From an uncultured Lachnospiraceae bacterium (GTDB taxonomy: Bacteria > Bacillota > Clostridia > Lachnospirales > Lachnospiraceae), in NCBI GenBank assembly GCA_905236275.1, contig CAJOPI010000374.1, positions 1-8,516 of the forward strand: 8,516 nucleotides of DNA, read 5' to 3'. The position numbers were made by a program, and so were the translations under genes. This document shows, piece after piece, positions 6,888 through 8,516 of the stretch. Below the pieces are notes generated by a model. The model did no database searches. It saw only the letters and a list, made by a program, of their open reading frames with translations, and had not been told where the DNA came from. Numbering within the stretch: position 1 is the first letter of the stretch; each line of letters begins with the position of its first letter.

Positions 6888-6920
6888 ATAGTTCCCCTCA
6901 TGGCATAAATGCCTGTACTT
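6762..6920. other. Hairpin-rich intergenic element, function unknown
   Basis: Five short inverted repeats occur in about 140 bp: TTTGC-GCA-GCAAA (6775-6787); TTTTC/GAAAA enclosing TGC-AAA-GCA (6790-6811); CGTAG-CAGG-CTACG (6818-6831, with a larger ACGTAG/CTACGT option at 6811-6832); CTTTC-TGAT-GAAAG (6838-6851); and GGCAT-AA-ATGCC (6902-6913). CTCAGC also occurs twice as a direct repeat (6856-6861 and 6880-6885). This density is unlike the other intergenic regions of the window. It could be a dispersed intergenic repeat, a structured RNA, or the leader and coding part of the small minus-strand ORF. No good T-tailed terminator for the plus-strand gene is seen. Confidence 0.45.
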
Positions 6921-6957
6921 AAAAATAAAATAAATGGAACATCTTCTTAATGATAGC

Positions 6958-6990
6958 AAAAGGGAATGTACTATTTCAAGTACACTCCCT
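6958..6990 (-). terminator. Intrinsic terminator of the symporter gene
   Basis: On the minus strand AGGGAGTGTACT (6990-6979) pairs along all 12 bases (one G-T wobble) with AGTACATTCCCT (6972-6961) around a six-base loop, and the stem runs into TTTT (6961-6958). It lies 65 bp past the symporter stop. In the plus direction the wobble becomes an A-C mismatch and no T run follows, so it works best for the minus strand. Confidence 0.8.
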
Positions 6991-7055
6991 AAAATAATTT
7001 TGAAAATACTTTAACTCGTTTATTGAATATATCTTACACTCTACAGCCCTTGTAT

Positions 7056-8447
7056 TTATCTGTTTTTAGCTGCAATCTTCGCATCAAGGCTTCTGCGGAT
7101 TTCCGTATTCTTCTCTTCATTCAGCGGATAGAAGAAAAGAGGGATAAGTGCGATAAGATAGAAAATACCAAATATAAGATTGGCAGAAATATTTATGCCT
7201 TCCATAGCTTTTGCCGTCTGCATTGCATTCGCAACGTAACCGAAAGCACCCATGATAAGGAGGGCAACTGCGGGACCGATGGCATTTCCGATTTTTGTTG
7301 AAAGCGAAATTGCCGCATAAGCGATACCGTCAGTCCTTACTCCGATTTTATCCTCCTGATAATTGATGGCTTCAGGTGTCATTGACATCGGGATCGGGAA
7401 ACTGAAGCAGAAGAAACCGTAAAGTGCGTGAAGCGCGATTATGGCACCGATATTTGACACAGGTGCGGCATAAATTGCAATAAGTGTGATGCCCGCTCCG
7501 ATATAACCGATAGCGGTGAGGCGCTTTTTGCCGAATTTCAGAACAAAGTTCTTCGTAAGTATGATACCCACAACCGTCATCAGTGACGGAAGCGCCATGA
7601 ATACGCTGATCATATCAGGACGCTGAACAACATAGATTATATAATAAACTACTACCCCCATGCGTCCGAAGAAAGCAAACATCTGACACATCATCATTGC
7701 GAAAATAAGCATGAGCGGCTTATTTGAAAGCACTGCCTTAAGGCTCTCTCCGGCTGATATTTTCGAATTGTCATTAACCGGTTTAACGACTTCCTTACAG
7801 TTCGCATATACAAAATAGAACATCGGAATCGAAATCGCGGAATAAATTATGATCGTCGTAAGATAGCCTTTTCCGGTCATGCCCTGTCCGCCGGAAACCG
7901 CCCGGATTATAATTGGCGAGATTGCAGAAAGAAGCACCGAGCTAAGGTTCGTACCCATCATTCTCCAGCTTGTAAGCTGCGAGATGTCCTCAGCATTTGT
8001 TGTCATTACAGTTGAAAGTGAGCCGTAGGAAAGATTAACAGCAGTGTAGAGCATTCCATAAATGATATAGGTCACAGCCGCATAAACCGCCCCGTTTGAG
8101 CCTCCGAAGGTCGTAAAGGTCATGACAGCCGCAAGCGCAAGCAAAGGTGTGAAATAAAAAATATAAGGTCTGAAACGTCCCTTCTTACTGTTCGTTCTCT
8201 CTGCAATCATTCCAAACATCGGATCATTTACTGCATCCCACACCCTCGCGATAATCATTATCAGCGATACGACTGCAGGTGCAAGTCCGACAACGTCTGT
8301 GTAGAAGATCGACAGGTAACTTCCTATAAAGGTGTTGATGAGATTACTTGCGAAATCCCCCATACCATAAGCAAAAAGTGTTTTCCTGCTTAATCTGCCC
8401 TCATTTGTTTTTTCGATACTCATCGTATTGTAAACAACATTTTCCAT
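7056..8447 (-). CDS. GPH-family sugar:cation symporter (MelB/LacS-like)
   Basis: A 463-residue, largely hydrophobic protein with about 12 membrane segments, of the glycoside-pentoside-hexuronide:cation symporter family in the major facilitator superfamily. Diagnostic features are YGMGDFASN (Asp31, the sugar-contacting position of MelB), the cation-site motif WDAVNDPMFG (Asp71, Asn74, Asp75, matching MelB Asp55, Asn58, Asp59), RTNSKKGRFRP in the following cytoplasmic loop, and the late motif INYQEDKIGVRTDGIAY with Lys385 after it. The protein stops shortly after the last segment, so it lacks the PTS IIA-like regulatory domain of LacS. The ATG at 8447 is preferred because GGGGA lies eight to nine bases upstream; a TTG at 8474 and an ATG at 8471 in frame have no ribosome binding site. 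It has its own terminator and faces the plus-strand glucosidase. An alpha-glucoside substrate is inferred from context only; the family also carries galactosides, xylosides and glucuronides. Confidence 0.92.
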   Translation of the reverse strand: MENVVYNTMSIEKTNEGRLSRKTLFAYGMGDFASNLINTFIGSYLSIFYTDVVGLAPAVVSLIMIIARVWDAVNDPMFGMIAERTNSKKGRFRPYIFYFTPLLALAAVMTFTTFGGSNGAVYAAVTYIIYGMLYTAVNLSYGSLSTVMTTNAEDISQLTSWRMMGTNLSSVLLSAISPIIIRAVSGGQGMTGKGYLTTIIIYSAISIPMFYFVYANCKEVVKPVNDNSKISAGESLKAVLSNKPLMLIFAMMMCQMFAFFGRMGVVVYYIIYVVQRPDMISVFMALPSLMTVVGIILTKNFVLKFGKKRLTAIGYIGAGITLIAIYAAPVSNIGAIIALHALYGFFCFSFPIPMSMTPEAINYQEDKIGVRTDGIAYAAISLSTKIGNAIGPAVALLIMGAFGYVANAMQTAKAMEGINISANLIFGIFYLIALIPLFFYPLNEEKNTEIRRSLDAKIAAKNR

Positions 8448-8487
8448 TTTTTCTATCCCCATATAAACCATCAACAGTCATCATTCC

Positions 8488-8512
8488 GCTGCCTATTCCC
8501 CTGACCGGCAGC
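8488..8512. repeat. Inverted repeat upstream of the symporter gene
   Basis: GCTGCC (8488-8493) and GGCAGC (8507-8512) are perfect six-base inverted arms around 13 bases. There is no T run after either arm, so it is not an obvious terminator. It could be half of a regulatory dyad for the symporter promoter, which would lie at or beyond the window edge. It does not match the GTTAY-N4-RTAAC operators. Confidence 0.3.
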
Positions 8513-8516
8513 AGAC

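Noticed and set aside
8448..8474. Longer symporter starting at TTG 8474 or ATG 8471
   Set aside because: No Shine-Dalgarno sequence precedes either codon, while GGGGA sits well placed before the ATG at 8447.
1..8516. A novel defence, mobile or biosynthetic system
   Set aside because: Every gene of appreciable length belongs to a known sugar-utilisation family; there is no transposase, integrase, CRISPR array, toxin pair or unusual enzyme in sight.

Overview
The window reads as a carbohydrate-utilisation locus for alpha-glucosides (maltose, isomaltose or malto/isomalto-oligosaccharides) from a Gram-positive anaerobe, most likely a Lachnospiraceae member of the Butyrivibrio/Roseburia kind. The basis is moderate GC, strong AGGAG-type ribosome binding sites, a Gly/Ser/Ala-rich lipoprotein linker, the ABC-transporter style and a MalR-like LacI regulator. 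The taxonomic call is an inference from style; no marker gene is present.

Layout. On the minus strand, read right to left: a LacI-family regulator (4902-3889), then after a 212-bp promoter region a GH13 oligo-1,6-glucosidase-like enzyme (3676-2015), a solute-binding lipoprotein (1903-560), and a MalF-like permease that runs off the left edge (494-1). On the plus strand, divergent from the regulator, is a second cytoplasmic GH13 alpha-glucosidase (5076-6761). Convergent with it is a GPH-family sugar:cation symporter (8447-7056, minus). The 294 bp between these last two genes hold the symporter terminator and a hairpin-rich stretch with a small ORF preceded by a good Shine-Dalgarno sequence.

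How it works together (inference from families). The lipoprotein and permease import an oligosaccharide intact, and the symporter offers a second, ion-driven route. Neither glucosidase has a signal peptide, so hydrolysis to glucose is cytoplasmic. The residue after the catalytic nucleophile is Val in one enzyme and Ala in the other, which suggests a division between alpha-1,6 and alpha-1,4 bonds. No transporter ATPase is visible; it may lie left of the window or be a shared MsmK-type subunit elsewhere.

Regulation. The two regulatory intergenic regions share a dyad, GTTAY-N4-RTAAC: two copies before the ABC operon and two between the regulator and the plus-strand glucosidase. One is a perfect 16-bp palindrome covering the -10 box of a near-consensus promoter (TTGACA-17-TATAAC) for the regulator gene itself. 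I infer that the LacI protein represses all three transcription units, including its own. A terminator hairpin between the lipoprotein and permease genes probably sets higher lipoprotein expression. I found no CRISPR array, tRNA/rRNA, transposase or clearly novel enzymatic system; the least explained stretch is 6762-6920.
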